This document shows, piece by piece, positions 10,877-23,075 of a stretch of 64,000 nt of DNA. The translations under genes and the position numbers were made by a program. Below the pieces are notes generated by a model. That model saw only the letters and a list, made by a program, of their open reading frames with translations. It was not told the DNA's origin and did not search any database. Every line of letters starts with the position of its first letter. The first letter of the stretch is position 1. Source of the DNA: Hypomesus transpacificus (lineage: Eukaryota; Chordata; Actinopteri; Osmeriformes; Osmeridae); the NCBI RefSeq assembly GCF_021917145.1, contig NC_061061.1, forward strand, positions 3,233,390 through 3,297,389, written 5' to 3'.

Positions 10877-13554
10877 ATGAAAACATTGACGTTGATTATC
10901 ATCTTTTCTTTGGCAACTGAGGCTGATGGTATGTGGCTTTCCATCAAACCTTTTTGAACAAGTTACTAAGTACTGTAACTCATGTTTACAGTTTAATGTT
11001 GACCATGGTTTATTTGGACAGGTCAGGAGACATGGAGCGTCACTGTTCCTAAAGAATTAAGTGTTGAGTTGTCATCTGATGTTACTATACAATGCAAGTT
11101 CACCCACCCCCCTGCAAAAAGTGAGGACTCCGTCAAGGTTTTTTGGAAAATACGGGGAGAAAAAACCCCAGAAATCAATGAAAATGATAAATATGAATTT
11201 ATCTATCACCCCAATAACACCTGGGTAAAAGAAAGCTTCCAAAATAGGACCAGATTTACTGGAGATGTCCGTAAAAAAAACTGTTCCCTCAAGATACAAA
11301 ATATCCGAGAGAGTGATGCAAACTCTCTCTTGTATATGAGACTTGCAAACGGATTCCAAAACTATAGTTTCAGTAAAGACCTGGTCACAATCAAGATAAA
11401 AGGTAAGAATGGTAGGACTGTCTCCAAAAAACTGAACTGTAATTTCAAGCATTTGAATTCAGAATTAGTTTGAAGGAAACTAATCTCCCCTTTTTGGTTC
11501 CAGGGGTCAACTTAACTCATAAACTCCCAGTTACAGGTGAACTTTTCACATGTTTGAATTTAAAATGTCAAGGCGAAACTGTTTACAAATAGAAATGCAA
11601 AAATAATAGTTTTTTCCTTTACAGATAGCCCATTTCAGTTTACATCCCCGACTGGTAAATAATTACATCACCAATTATAGCCAAAACATCGAATATTTTC
11701 TATTGTAGCCACTCTATTCACACATCCATCATGTGGTGGACATGTCATTAATCATGGACTTCATGGATTACAAGTGACACAGAGTACAGTATTTGAGAGA
11801 GTATAGTATAGAGAGTCTAGATTTGAACATAAAGATGTTGATCTTAATTGAGGATTCTTTACATACAGTGATGATAACAACTGAAGACACTGGCCAATCA
11901 ACAGCCATATACGTGGCCTCCACTATTTCTTTGGGGGTCGTTCTGATTGCGGTCACACTTGGCTTTATTTTCTTCAAGCATCATAAAAGGTTGTGTATGA
12001 TTTAAAATGTACATTGAATGATGTAAGAATCTGATAGAAATGCCCCTATGGGGTGCCGTTTGTAAAATGTTGCATGTTCTGTCCTGTTCAGTTTTTGCAC
12101 ATTTTGCATTTCCAAATGTTAAATAAAACGGTGACATTTTCAACATTTAAAGAGAAAGTTTATAAATGAATGCAGTAATACATATATTTTATAATGTATA
12201 TGCTAATAATAAGAATAATGTTAAATAGTAATGTTAAATAGTAATGGTAAATAGTAATGTTAAATATTAATGGTAAATATTAATGGTAAATATTAATGCT
12301 CAATACTAATCGTATTTTTTTTTGCTAAAAGTTAAATATTTATTTTTAAATGTTGGACAGGAAAATACGGTCCTTGGCCACCCCCCCCCCCCCTAACCCT
12401 AACCCTAATACGGTCCTTGGCCACACCCCCCCCCCCCCCCCCCCCAACCCTAACCCTGTGTACTAGTTGCGTCAGTCTTTCCCATAGAGAAGGGCAGCAG
12501 GGGCCTTCTCAGCTACAAGACAGCAAGTTCTGAAATGTTGAGTGTAAAAAGATTGAGGAGTCTATGATCAAGATCTCCAACCCTTTTACAAACTATGTTA
12601 ACTATTAGGTTTACATGTCTTGGACCTTACCCTAGCATAATACAAAGTGTATTTTTATTGGTTAATGTGGCTGAGAAAGCTCCTGCCACCATTCTCCATG
12701 CGAAAGACTGACGTTACACATTTACAGTCTGCCTTCTGTAATAATTTTTTTTCTAAATGTGGAAAAACTGAACATTATTATAGAACGTGCAACATTTTAC
12801 AAACGGCCCTCGATTGGGCCCTGCCTGCAGTTAGTGGCATAAATCTTGTTGCAGTACATCTCTGTTTAGAAGGGAATCAAGACTTTCATCAAACAAAAAG
12901 AAGTGTTCAAGAAGACTGTATTTTTCTTTGTAAAAAGGGTCAAATTTAATGATGTTTCTAACAGGTTATTACTATTCCTAAAAAAAAAACTAAAATATTA
13001 TGTTGCAGACATGTTACAACAATCACCAGGGAGCCATCCGATTATTATGTTAATTTTAGTCGGGCCCCAAAAACCAACGCTGAAAAGTATGTTTTAAACT
13101 TCACCTACTGTATGTTACTGACTGTATGTTACCTACTGTATGTTACCTACTGTATGCATCCTTGATGAATTCATCACGTCTCTAAAATATCCTGTACTTT
13201 CAACGATCATCTTCTTCTGGTTTTTACAGAACTGAAATATCACAGAAGAAGGAACCCATACCACTTCCTCCCCTGAACATCACACAGTCTGGAGCACCAA
13301 AAACAACCATTGACGAGCCTGTCTATGGCAATGTTATGGTAAAACACCATGAACAGATCAGCATATTGAAAAGAAATGCAGTTGAGACTTCAGTCCAGAT
13401 ATTGTTTAGTTAGGTAGATTTCTTTCTCTCTGATAGAATATGCAATTGACTTACACTTTCTTTTTTCTTTTTGCAGCCTCATAATGATGTAATGGATTAC
13501 TCTGTGGATGAAACAGACAGTGTGTATGCAAATGTTGACTGTTCAAAACCATGA
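10877..13554 (+). CDS. Single-Ig Siglec-15-like membrane receptor (267 aa)
   Basis: Exons: 10877-10928 (signal peptide MKTLTLIIIFSLATEAD), 11022-11402 (V-set), 11504-11536 and 11625-11654 (two tiny stalk exons), 11869-11989 (transmembrane helix AIYVASTISLGVVLIAVTLG), 13230-13338 and 13477-13554 (tail). They sum to 804 bases, 268 codons with the stop. The V domain begins WSVTVPKELS and has FTHPP after the first cysteine, as in Siglec-15. The disulfide pair is on strands B (TIQCKF) and E (KNCSLKI), a Siglec hallmark; the usual F-strand Cys is absent. An Arg is present in LLYMRL, one residue later than the canonical sialic-acid Arg spacing. There is no second Ig domain and no extra Cys for an interdomain bond. 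The membrane segment has no charged residue. The tail carries PVYGNV and SVYANV; the second fits the ITIM pattern. An AATAAA lies near 14009. The family is well supported, the ligand is not. Confidence 0.82.
12220..12310. repeat. Short AT-rich tandem repeat
   Basis: About seven units of 12-13 bp of the type AATAGTAATGTTA / AATATTAATGGTA, in the long intron of the Siglec-15-like gene. Confidence 0.7.
12361..12460. repeat. Poly-C and telomere-like repeats, duplicated
   Basis: Two copies of a unit ATACGGTCCTTGGCCAC followed by a poly-C run and then CCCTAA-type repeats (about 12388-12408 and 12443-12457). Intronic in the Siglec-15-like gene. Confidence 0.75.
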
Positions 13555-14900
13555 CAAGGCAAAGATTTATATTTAAAAAAAAACATTTACATTTCTAGGA
13601 TTACACTATTTAAAGTGATTTAAGGTGTTCACTTTATCTTTTCATAGTTATGTTTGTAAGTGTAGATTTGTTTCCAGCTGTGATTTGCTTCTGGTGTAAT
13701 GGTTCCATTGGCAAAGTTAGTTTATAATTATTATTATTTCATTTGTCTTGCATTGTTAGTAATAGAAAGACTACATCAAGAAATGACCACAGCACCACCA
13801 AACCTTTATTATTTTTTTGCCATTCAATGCTCAAAATGTCAAATAGAGTTACAGTACAACAGGGTGATAGGGACACCTCTAATGAGTGTGTGTGTGTGTG
13901 TGTGTGTGTAAGTGTGTTTACATGTGTGCAAGTGTGTAACTCCTACTAAACCTAACCTAGTCGTGTATCACCTGTTGTTTACTAGTTTTACCAATTAAAT
14001 AGTGCCTTAAATAAAATGCTACATTTTACAAACCATAATTGCCATGTTGCACCATCTGATACTATGTTTAGTTCATATCACACAATTTTTTACCAATTAT
14101 TTTACCTTTTCATACCTCAACACGTCAATATGCACACAAACATTTGAACTTTGAAAATGTTCTTTCCTTTGGAGGAAGTCGTTTAAGGTTTGGAAGAGGC
14201 CAATGTCTACCTGTTTAAATTCTATGTCTATTTTATGTTCAGAGCCATGGAAGAAAACTTATACTGTGAAATGCATGACAAATTTGTCACGTTTAGGGTT
14301 GTGTGCTGTCTTTCTTTGTTGCAAAATGTCAACAGAGAGTGCTTGAAAATAACTTGTCAGGAACTGTGCGGATCACCTGCCACTACTAGTGCTTGCGTTT
14401 TGTTGTTTTTGACTCAAGGACCGTAACTATATTTATATACTGTTTCTTGAGCCTTCCATACTCTCCAGCACAATAGAACATCACAGGGCAGCATAACTCA
14501 TATGTTATGATCTCTGTATTGAGGCGCTAAGCCTTGAGTTTGTACAGTTTTTGTGTAAACTGCATTGAGTTACACATCTGTGGCTAGTCTTAGTTCCCTT
14601 TATCTTCTAGTTGAGTGGAATGGATCCAAATCTGTATTTTACCATCCTGTGGTCTGGTATGTACGATGTGTTCTTCATATCCTGTCAATATTACATCAGC
14701 CACTTGAGGTATTTCACAAACATCAGATAACTGACTCTGATAGCTTTTTTAAAACATCATTTAAACTCAGACACAGTGTGACAAAGAAAAATATCTGTTT
14801 TCTCATGGCCCCGTCCTTTCCTCACTCATCCTATCCTCTGTCCAGTGTTCTCCCCGGGTCTGGACGCCAGATGTTCCAGCGCAGGTGATGCAGTGTAGCT
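13555..14900 (+). other. 3' flank of the Siglec-15-like gene
   Basis: Probably 3' untranslated sequence up to about 14.0 kb, where an AATAAA sits near 14009. The rest is unique AT-rich sequence without a supported exon. Confidence 0.4.
13889..13930. repeat. GT microsatellite
   Basis: (GT)n run interrupted by AAGTGTG, in the 3' flank of the Siglec-15-like gene. Confidence 0.8.
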
Positions 14901-14924
14901 TTCAGCTTCAGAGAAGTCCCACAG

Positions 14925-15062
14925 AAACTAGCCCAGGGCCAGTGGGAGTGACATCATCCTTGACCTTTGCCCCCATGGTGGTTAACCACAAAAAGCGTCT
15001 TAGCTGCACAGCAGCCTACAGGAGAGAAACTGTGGAGAGCACCAGGACTCTTACCCTCAACT
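14925..15062 (+). pseudogene. Decayed Siglec C2-domain exon fragment
   Basis: The stretch encodes SSLTFAPMVVNHKKRLSC then TAAYR. It matches the end of the first C2 exon of gene A (SSLTFAPTVADHNKSLSC), but lies on the opposite strand. A base is missing just before it (GGGAGTGACATC against GGAAAGTGCCATC in gene A), which breaks the frame. It ends in a stop instead of a splice donor. No partner exons were found nearby. Confidence 0.7.
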
Positions 15063-15599
15063 GAAGTGATTACAGTTTTGTTTTTGTACAGCTGAAGAGT
15101 TTAGAGTAAAATTAATAAGCTGTCATAAGTACACAGCATATAAAAGTATGCAAAAGTTGCTGTTTGAAATTCAGGGCTAACCACATCCTGTGGGTTGTGC
15201 TTAAACTCTTAAACGACTCAGTTGACCCTACAGAGAATGCTTTTTGAACAGTTTTCACCTATAGAGAATAGAGAACTATCACTTCATTATCACTTAAAAT
15301 ACAGTTACACACGGCCAAGGCAACAAAGGAGTGGCTCAAGAAGAAGCACATTAAGGTTGTGGAGTAGCCTATAAAATATAAATATAAATATATATAATAT
15401 AAATATGAACATTTTGACATGCGTTTTTCTGGATTTTGTTGTTGTAATTCTATAATAATAGAATTTCTTTGTCAGTGGGCAAACATACAAAATCAGCAGG
15501 GGATCAAAAAAAATCCCTCACTGTAGATTCTGCTTAAACCATGTTTGTCAAAAACAGACCCAGTTAATGCCAGGCCTACATAATGTTGAAAGTTGTAGT

Positions 15600-18500
15600 T
15601 TTTTTGTTGGCCATTTGTAAATGAACATTTGTAAATGAGTAAAGTTTATTATTTTTGAATGCATGAAATAGTTAAGGAGAACGAATAATGAAGACGATTG
15701 TCAATGGACTGTCTTTGACATTCAAAACAAATTCTGTGAAGAAGACTAAGGCAGAGCAAAGGCTCTTTAAGTTAAAAAAGCAACCATGAAAACCCCGATA
15801 AAGGGTTTAATATAAACGTTTAAAAGGTATGAGTAGTATCCTGAATTCATCAGGATTACAGTACCGAGTAACATATGCATAGAATACAATCAGTGTATAA
15901 GGACAGGAGTGAAATAAATAGGGTCCTCACAGAAGAACACGTTTCTTGCTGTTGTCACACGTTAGCATAGATATCTTCACCCATTACACTTTCATAAGAG
16001 TCACACCTGCCGTCGGCCTGTAGGAAATGACCCCATGGGAATGACATCGACATCTCTGCGGTATTATAATTTTAGATGTATTTTCATTATTACTTTTACT
16101 TCAGATCTCAGTAAGCAGTTAGTACAAACCTCCATATTGCCGTAAACATATTGGCTGCCGGGGACTTCATTGTTGATGTTTTCTTGTCTGCAGGCAGAAT
16201 GGAGCAATTCAGATTCAATAATAAGCTACTAATTACAAAAATAATAATGTTATTTTATTTCATTACAACATGACATATTTAAATCTATACTTTTATACTT
16301 AATCGCCCTTCACTCTGAGTGTGTGGGGGAGTGAGTGTGTTCACTTTACGAGGGGAACGTACGTTGCTGTGGAGTCGTCTGAGACTGTGGCTTTGGCAGT
16401 AACCATAGCAATGTCCTGTGTTGTGGTTGCATCCATGTGGCTCTTCCGACTTTGAGAAAAAAATAATGTGATGAAAAGGAAATGGCACAAGGCAAGAAAA
16501 ACATTTAAAAAAAAATCAAACTGTAGATGGCCCAAACTCCTTCAACACACTTCACTCACCACTTCCTGGTTAACCTCCATGCTGACATGAATAACACCGG
16601 CACCAAAAACGCTGATACGGCTTTAAAAACGTGCATCGTCCGTGTTGTATCTGTTTAGAGATAAGACCATAAACCACCTTGAAGTCTTTTACCGTTTTTA
16701 AGAGTGGTTGGATGTTTGATACTGTTTAGCGATTGTAAAAGTGTGGGATGTCGTTTACAGCGAATCTTCTTTCACAGTACCTTTTTTGGGCAACTTGAAG
16801 GCCTGGGTGGCATTTCCCTCACTGTTGTTGGCATGGCAGAGGGTGTAGTCTGCAAAGCCAAGACTGCCTTGCAGGGTGGCGATGATCACTGATCGGTGCC
16901 TGTCTACCTTGGTGCATGACAGAACTCCATCTGGGTGAGACCACCGGACATCACTAAGGGGGACAGACTCCACGATGCACAGGCAGGTTACCGTGGAGAC
17001 GTTAGAGAAGCAGGCAGAGCCTACTTTAATCTCAGGAGGATCTAGGAAGAAAACAAAACAACCACATACTAAATGCTACAGAATGGGCAAGCAATGTTTA
17101 TTCGACAAGGCCTTCATAGGCTATTGTCTATCAACAGTACGCTGTACGAACAGATAACGTTGAGTTGCACTTGACTGGAGCGTCCTTGTCCCTCTGTGTT
17201 GATGGCGGTGCAGTAGAGGGCACCAGTGTGCCTGGAAACCCTCTCCAGCCTGTAGGTTTGTCCCTGGGACAGCAGATCCCCACTGGGGCTGTACCACTGG
17301 TAGCTGTGGGCCGCTGGGTTACCATCACTGGAACACCTCAGCTCAACAGAGTCTCCCTCCTGCAATGTGGACTCCCTCTCCACCTTCACATCCAGTGGGG
17401 CGTCTGCAGAGTAACGTGAAGATAGGTATTGATTTGGTAGTACTTTTCACATGCTTGGTCATTTATGTATATGCACCTTTCACTGTATTTAGGATTGCTG
17501 CCATGCCTTGGACCTTGAGAAACAAAGTTAAATGTTGCAACACTGAATTATTTCAGATGGTGAGTCTATATTTTTTTTCTAGGAAGATAAATATCCTCTC
17601 ACAACTACTTTCCGGGAAATATGTATATTTTTTTAAGGTATTACTCAATGGGGATAATATCCTACACATGCCGTTAAATATTTGTATTTTGTATTCTCAC
17701 ATGCATCAACTGTATTTTCAACTTGATCCACTTACATTTGACATTTAGAGTCTGGTAGCTCTCTGCTTTTTTCCCTCCCCTGTAGGCTGCTGTGCAACTG
17801 AGAGACTTGTTGTGGTCAGCCACCGTGGGGGCAAAGGTCAAGGATGATGGCACTTTCCACTGGCCCTTGGGCAGCTGCTGTGATTGGACAGTGGGTATTG
17901 CTGAGTGGCTCCAGGTCAGGACAGGGGGGTCAGTGGGGCAGGAGTGAGACACAGAGCAGGAAGCAGTGAACAGCTCACCTACCCTCACTTCTTCACTCAC
18001 TGACAGAGTGGGGGGCTCTGGCAACACTGTATTTGGGAAAAAACATGATCCCAGGTATGAGTACAATGATGATAAGGGTCATATCATATTTTATTAATAA
18101 TGTTTGGTACTTTTGAGTAATGTGTTTTTCATTGTATATCTTTCTTCTATATTTCAACTTTTATATTTTAACCTCCTATATTTCAAAGTCTAATTGTTCG
18201 AACTTACCTTTGATATCAATATAAACTGCGTTGTCCGCATAAGAATACATATTGTAGTCTTTTATTTCAACCCTAAAATGAAAGGGTCCTGTGTCACTTT
18301 GGTGAAGGGGATCAATCCTCAGAGAGCAGTTCTTGACTTGGAGATCTCCAACTAATTGTGTGCGGTCTTTGTAATCCTGCAACACTGAAGACCTGTCTGG
18401 ATGGTAGATCCTGTCTTGGTTTTTTTGGGCCCAAATCCCGGTGACTTCAGAGGACTTCTTCTCTGGTTCTGGGTAGTTGAAAGAGCAGGGGACGACCACA

Positions 18501-19150
18501 CAAGAGCCAAGCAGGCTGGAGACTGTACTGGGCACCTCAGCGGTCCAGGAAGAGGCTGAGGTTTGCACCGCTGAAAAATGTGGTAAAGGTCACAGAAAGA
18601 TATAGTTCAACCAACTAGGTAGTTAAAGAAGTAACAATGCACAGGAAGCAAACGTGTTCGAGAAGATAAAGTCTGTTGGATATGCATGATGTATTTGTAA
18701 TTACGTAATAGGAGTTTTTCAGAAGTAATTGTTTGAGACAACATTGAACAGTAACACACTAACACATGTATGCAGATGTTTATTCTTATTGTACTTTACC
18801 CATAAGGAAAAAGGGAAAGGCAAGGAAATCCCGTTGACATCTGTGATTGTCCATATCCTTCAAGTGTCGGGTTCTGCAGAAAAATGATTATTCCAATTCT
18901 ATTGGCAATCTTTATTTGGTGCTTTTTCTTGTCTCAGTTCCCTTTTCTAATAAATGAAAGTGAAGTCTGCTCATTTTAAGATGTAAAAGATATACTTGTA
19001 AAAAATAATGGGAAAATATATTTTTGTCTTTCCTGATGATAATACAAGAAAAACAAAAACAGTAGTGAAATACATTAATAAGCATTTTTTTAAGGCAAAA
19101 TGTTGTGAGCTCGGGACTTTGTTCCAGCTTCATGACACATAAAAAAAACG
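15600..19150 (-). repeat. Tandem duplication unit A (Siglec gene A and flanks)
   Basis: Aligns by eye along its length with 27740-31040, same orientation, including exons, introns and both flanks. The matching 5' flank continues, after an unshared block of about 7 kb, at 26270-27740 and corresponds to 31080-31740 in unit B. Confidence 0.85.
15955..18854 (-). CDS. Four-Ig Siglec-like receptor, gene A (512 aa)
   Basis: Exons in transcript order: 18854-18800 (signal peptide), 18570-18208 (V-set), 18026-17736 (C2), 17403-17152 (C2), 17041-16781 (third C2-like), 16650-16560 (membrane helix), 16449-16345, 16187-16130 and 16017-15955 (tail). They sum to 1539 bases, 513 codons with the stop. The V domain has the Siglec pattern GSCVVVPCSF on strand B (extra Cys for the interdomain bond), KNCSLRI on strand E, and the sialic-acid-type Arg in GPFHFRVEI. 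The first C2 carries the partner HSCP. The membrane run is AVSAFLVPVLFMSAW. Tail tyrosines lie in ATYVPL, YVYGNM, DSYESV and DIYANV. YxN sites are typical Grb2 docking sites, and the others are only ITIM-like. The overall form resembles CD22/MAG-type Siglecs. Ligand binding is inferred from the Arg. Gene B is a disabled tandem copy. Confidence 0.88.
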
Positions 19151-19946
19151 TTTTCATTTCTTTTGTGGCCGTAGTGTGTGTGTTTGTGGTGGGTTTGTGT
19201 GTGTATGTGTAATGCATGTAATATTGTGATGTCTTTATTTTGAGTATCGATGCCAACGGGGGAAGTGGGGGGCCACGGGCCATCTGATATCCCGCACACC
19301 TACTACCGAGCCTCTAGGTCCTCCAATGGGCGACCAGTTTTTGGGACATCCGCGGCCGAGCCGCTGCTTCTTCCGCTTCTGCCGCTACAATAGACAATCA
19401 ACGCCAATGAAGGACAAACCCTTAAAGGGCACGTTGGTAGCATAAAGACGAGAGAGAGTGTTAGTGTTTGTTGTTTCACGAAGCTGTGCGAGCAGCGTGA
19501 CGCTGGGTAATACAAACTTGTTACCGTATTTTTCGAAAATAAAACTGCGGCTTGTACCACGATTTTATTTTTGTAATTTTGTAGACATATCAATGGATTT
19601 TGCCACGCATGGAGATACTATCCACACCGAAGTGTGTTACGGCATGCTGTAATATCGCCTATACCCGTGCATTGCTTGGTGTCATTGTTCCCTCAGGTGC
19701 GGCATATTATATTCCAGTTATAATCCGATTTACAAACACAAAGCTCCGCATTTTGGTGGGGTGCGGTTTATAGAAGAAGCAGCTTGTTTTCTGAAAGAAT
19801 ACGGTATATTGCTATCCATGTTTTTAGTGTATCTTTTTAGCCTATTGTCGGTTGTATTTGCAGGTGTACGGCTAGGGCCCTGATTGGATAGCTTGCATGT
19901 ATGTCCAGCAATGCCCAGACCAGAGTGATTAATTGCTGTGAAACCC

Positions 19947-20580
19947 AGAGGCGTTGTTAGACATAATACTCTTCTGGGGCACAGGCCCCTAATTCATTAG
20001 CTTTTTTTCTTTCAAGCTTGTTGCACACAATTCAATACTAGGCTAATAAACTCCCCTTGCTTAACCCCCTATAAAACAGGTCAGGGACGCAAGTTTGATA
20101 TCAGCTTAGGCAGGGACATCAATAGTCAAAATAAGATGATCGGTAGGCCTATCATATAGAAACTATCTTTAGTTTTGTAATGTTTTCTTAGCCTACCTAC
20201 CTTAACTTAACTTACCAGCTGACACCCAACATTGCAACATCGTGAATCAGCTGGTGGGTTAACTTAACTGGTTATGTTGCATACCCTGCTTTCTGGAATA
20301 CCCCCCTGGACTTCTGTGTCGGTGCTGCAGTGGCTATTTGGCAAGCTCAGAAGAGCGTGCTGACATGGAATTCTGAGTGCATGTAGGTTTGGGTTTTTGC
20401 TTAAACACTTTTACATGCGTTGATTGGGATACTGCGTTAATTTTCCGGGATTATCAATCTAAATGAATGCACTGACTGAATTAAGTAAATTGTTAAAACT
20501 CAAACTTTAAATTTTACTGGGGCACCGCCAGTTTATACTTGGGCACGTGCCCCAATAAAAAGGGTCTAACGAGGCCCTGG
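19947..20580. mobile_element. hAT-like element
   Basis: Ends CCAGAGGCGTTGTTAGAC and, inverted, GTCTAACGAGGCCCTGG. The interior has the motif GGGGCAC...GTGCCCC. The right end recurs at about 23800-24005, and a related left end near 27380-27420. Confidence 0.6.
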
Positions 20581-21139
20581 AAGTGTATTGGTTCCATTAT
20601 TGCTGTTACAATAAATAGGCCTATCCATATAGAAATAACTTGTTAAGATTCGTTAGTCTTTTTCAAACTGCAGCATCAGTGTAGTAGAAAACACGTTCTA
20701 CTTTTGTGGTTTGTCCTAGACTCATTTGCAATACTTTTGGCCTCGTTTTGAGCCCATATTGGGTTATTCCAGAAAGCAGTAAGTGACATACCCGGGTACG
20801 TTAACTCCCCCAGCTGACACCCAGCAACATTGGGTTTCTGCAACATTGTGAATCAGCTACGTTAACTCACATAAGTGAGGTAGACTAAGAAAACATTACA
20901 AAACTAAAGATAGTTTCAAATGATAGGCCTACCGATCATTTTTATTTTGACAAAAACATAAACAATATTACATGAAAAAACAATATTTGCGCTCGAATTA
21001 ATGCGATTTTTTTGGGCTCGCTCGCACTGATGTTCCTGCCAAAACTGATATCGAAATTGCGTCCCTTAACTGTTACCTCTGAGTCGACCTGCTATATGTA
21101 GCTGATTCTGAACGAACTCGTCTTCGAGATGAACGAGTT

Positions 21140-21347
21140 GGTTCCCAACCCTGGTCCTCGGGACCCTTGTCCTGCATGTTTTAGATTTTTCCCTGCTCCA
21201 ACCCACCTGATTCAAATGAATGGGTCGATATCCAGCTCTGCAGAAGCCTGTTAACGACCTATCATTTGAATCAGGTGTGTTGGAGCAGGGAAACATCTAA
21301 AACATGCAGGACAGGGAGTCCCTAGGACCAGGGTTGGGAACCACGCA
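21140..21347. mobile_element. Palindromic MITE (about 200 bp)
   Basis: The left arm, GGTTCCCAACCCTGGTCCTC with TGCATGTTTTAGAT and CTGATTCAAATGA, is repeated inverted as TCATTTGAATCAG, ATCTAAAACATGCA, CCAGGGTTGGGAACC. This arrangement is very common in fish genomes. Confidence 0.75.
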
Positions 21348-21657
21348 TTTGAAATGTTGACACAATAGTAACTATTTGACTATTAATTTGTTGACATTTT
21401 AGCGGAAGACGAGCTACCCTTGCCGTCTTAAAGAAATCGCCACTGCTCTGCACTGAAGTCAATCTGGAAACTGGTAGGCCATGATTACAGTTACTGAATG
21501 TGACCTGAGGGGCGCGTGAACGAGAATGTAAAATGAGCGGCGCAGGGACCCAGCAAGAGAGCAGATGGCCCCGTGCGTGAGTGTGTGCACGCGCTCCCTC
21601 TTTATATTGGAATATTTGTCCGAACACTTACATTCTTGAGCCCGACGCGAAGACAGC

Positions 21658-23075
21658 ATGGAGATGCATTCGTCAGCGATTTGGGGGTTTATTGTTCTGT
21701 TTGTAACACTTGTCGATGTCAGTGTTTGTACCTCAGGATCCACAATAGGCCCACCTGTTGAAGGTGAGTTTTGCTGTTGCTGTTGCTAATTAGTACATGG
21801 TGTGTTGCATTTCCCGTAGGTTGTTGCAACATTGTGAATCAGCTGGTGGGTTAACTTGCCCGCCTATGTTGCATAGCCTGCTTTCTGGAATACCCCCCTG
21901 AGCTCACAGTATGATTTACCTGACACGCTGTGTCCAAAGGGAAGCCAGGAGTTTGTCCTTGCAGTGGATGGGGACCACGGCCATGTGGGAAGTTATGCTC
22001 CCGTGACTGCGACTGTCCCAACAACCAGAAATGCTGTTCTACCAGCTGTGGGCATCAATGCGTCGCCCCTTACACAGGTAAACATCAGGAGCTAAGGGGG
22101 TTTTATGTAAAATAACACTGGGTAATTGCGCTCACCATGTAGGGTGAGGCCTTACAGCAGCTCCCCAGGTTTGAATCCGGCTTGCAATATTTCTACATGT
22201 CTTCCCCCCCTTGATTCCCCTGTCAATCTCAACTGTTCAGAAAAGGTCCCCAAAGAATCCTTAAGATAATCGACCATAAAAAAAAACTGCCATTGAATTA
22301 TAATTTTTTTTAAACAATTATTGCTCAAAATTGTAGTGTAATTTTACGTTCTCTGAAAATTTAGATGAAGCGTTCATGACCTGGGGGGTATTCCAGAAAG
22401 CAGGTTGTGACATATCGGGCTACGTTAACTCCCTAGCTGACACCCAGCGTTGTAGCAACATTTCCACTAGGTTGCTGCAACATTGTGAATCAGCTGGTGG
22501 GTTAACTTGCCCGCCTATGTTGCATAGCCTGCTTTCTGGAATACCCCCCTGAGCTCACAGTATGATTTACCTGACACGCTGTGTCCAAAGGGAAGCCAGG
22601 AGTTTGTCCTTGCATTGGATGGGGACCACGGCCATGTGGGAAGTTATGCTACCGTGACTGCGACTGTCCCAAGAACCAGAAATGCTGTTCTACCACCGGC
22701 TGTGGGAGTCAATGCGTCGCCCCCTACACAGGTAAACATCAGGGGCTGAGGGGTTTTATGTAAAATGACACTGGGTAATTGCTCTTACCATGTAGGGTGA
22801 GGCCTTACAGCAGCTCCCCAGCAACATTTCTACTGCTGGTGGGTTAACTTGCCCGCCTATGTTGCATAGCCTGCTTTCTGGAAAACCCCCTAAGCTCACA
22901 GTATGATTTACCTGACGCGTGTGTTTCCAAAGGGAAGCCAGGAGTTTGTCCTCGCATGACATCCGTAAATGGGATCTGCACGCGGTTGTGCTCCATTGAC
23001 TGCGACTGTCCTAGAAACCAGAAATGCTGTTCTTACGGCTGTGGGCACCGATGCACCTTCCCTATCTTGGGCTGA
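21658..23075 (+). CDS. Secreted protein with three WAP domains (175 aa)
   Basis: Exons 21658-21763 (signal peptide, [20 protein letters not shown]), 21940-22077, 22591-22731 and 22933-23075. They sum to 528 bases, 176 codons with the stop, all in phase 1, so each WAP exon can be added or lost without frameshift. Each of the last three exons encodes one WAP four-disulfide core, starting GKPGVCP and containing DCDCP..QKCC..CG..C. Proteins of this type (SLPI/WFDC class) are secreted antiproteases and antimicrobials; the inhibitory loop here is not diagnostic. The first two WAP exons are nearly identical, and so are their flanking introns. An AATAAA lies at 23264-23269. Just after the stop another partial WAP motif is readable in a different frame with a stop (KCCRTTCGHSC, about 23113-23145), a relic of a further domain. 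The gene sits between two Siglec duplication units. Confidence 0.85.
21820..22900. repeat. Exon-plus-intron tandem repeats with palindromic MITE copies
   Basis: Each WAP exon is preceded by the same intron segment, ending TTACCTGACACGCTGTGTCC or a close variant. Upstream of each is a copy of a palindromic element containing GAATCAGCTGGTGGGTTAAC. Copies lie at about 21822-21898, 22385-22553 (the fullest, with both inverted ends GGGGGTATTCCAGAAAGCAG and CTGCTTTCTGGAATACCCCC) and 22833-22890 (partial). Confidence 0.8.

Larger units (their letters stand above)
19160..21657. other. MITE-rich interval upstream of gene A
   Basis: Contains a repeat with ends TACCGTATTTTTCG (about 19522) and its complement near 19800. 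It also contains a hAT-type element at 19947-20580 and copies of the palindromic GGGGGTATTCCAGAAAGC family at about 20220-20312 and 20760-20870. Some reverse-strand open frames are fragments of these. I see no gene. Confidence 0.55.
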
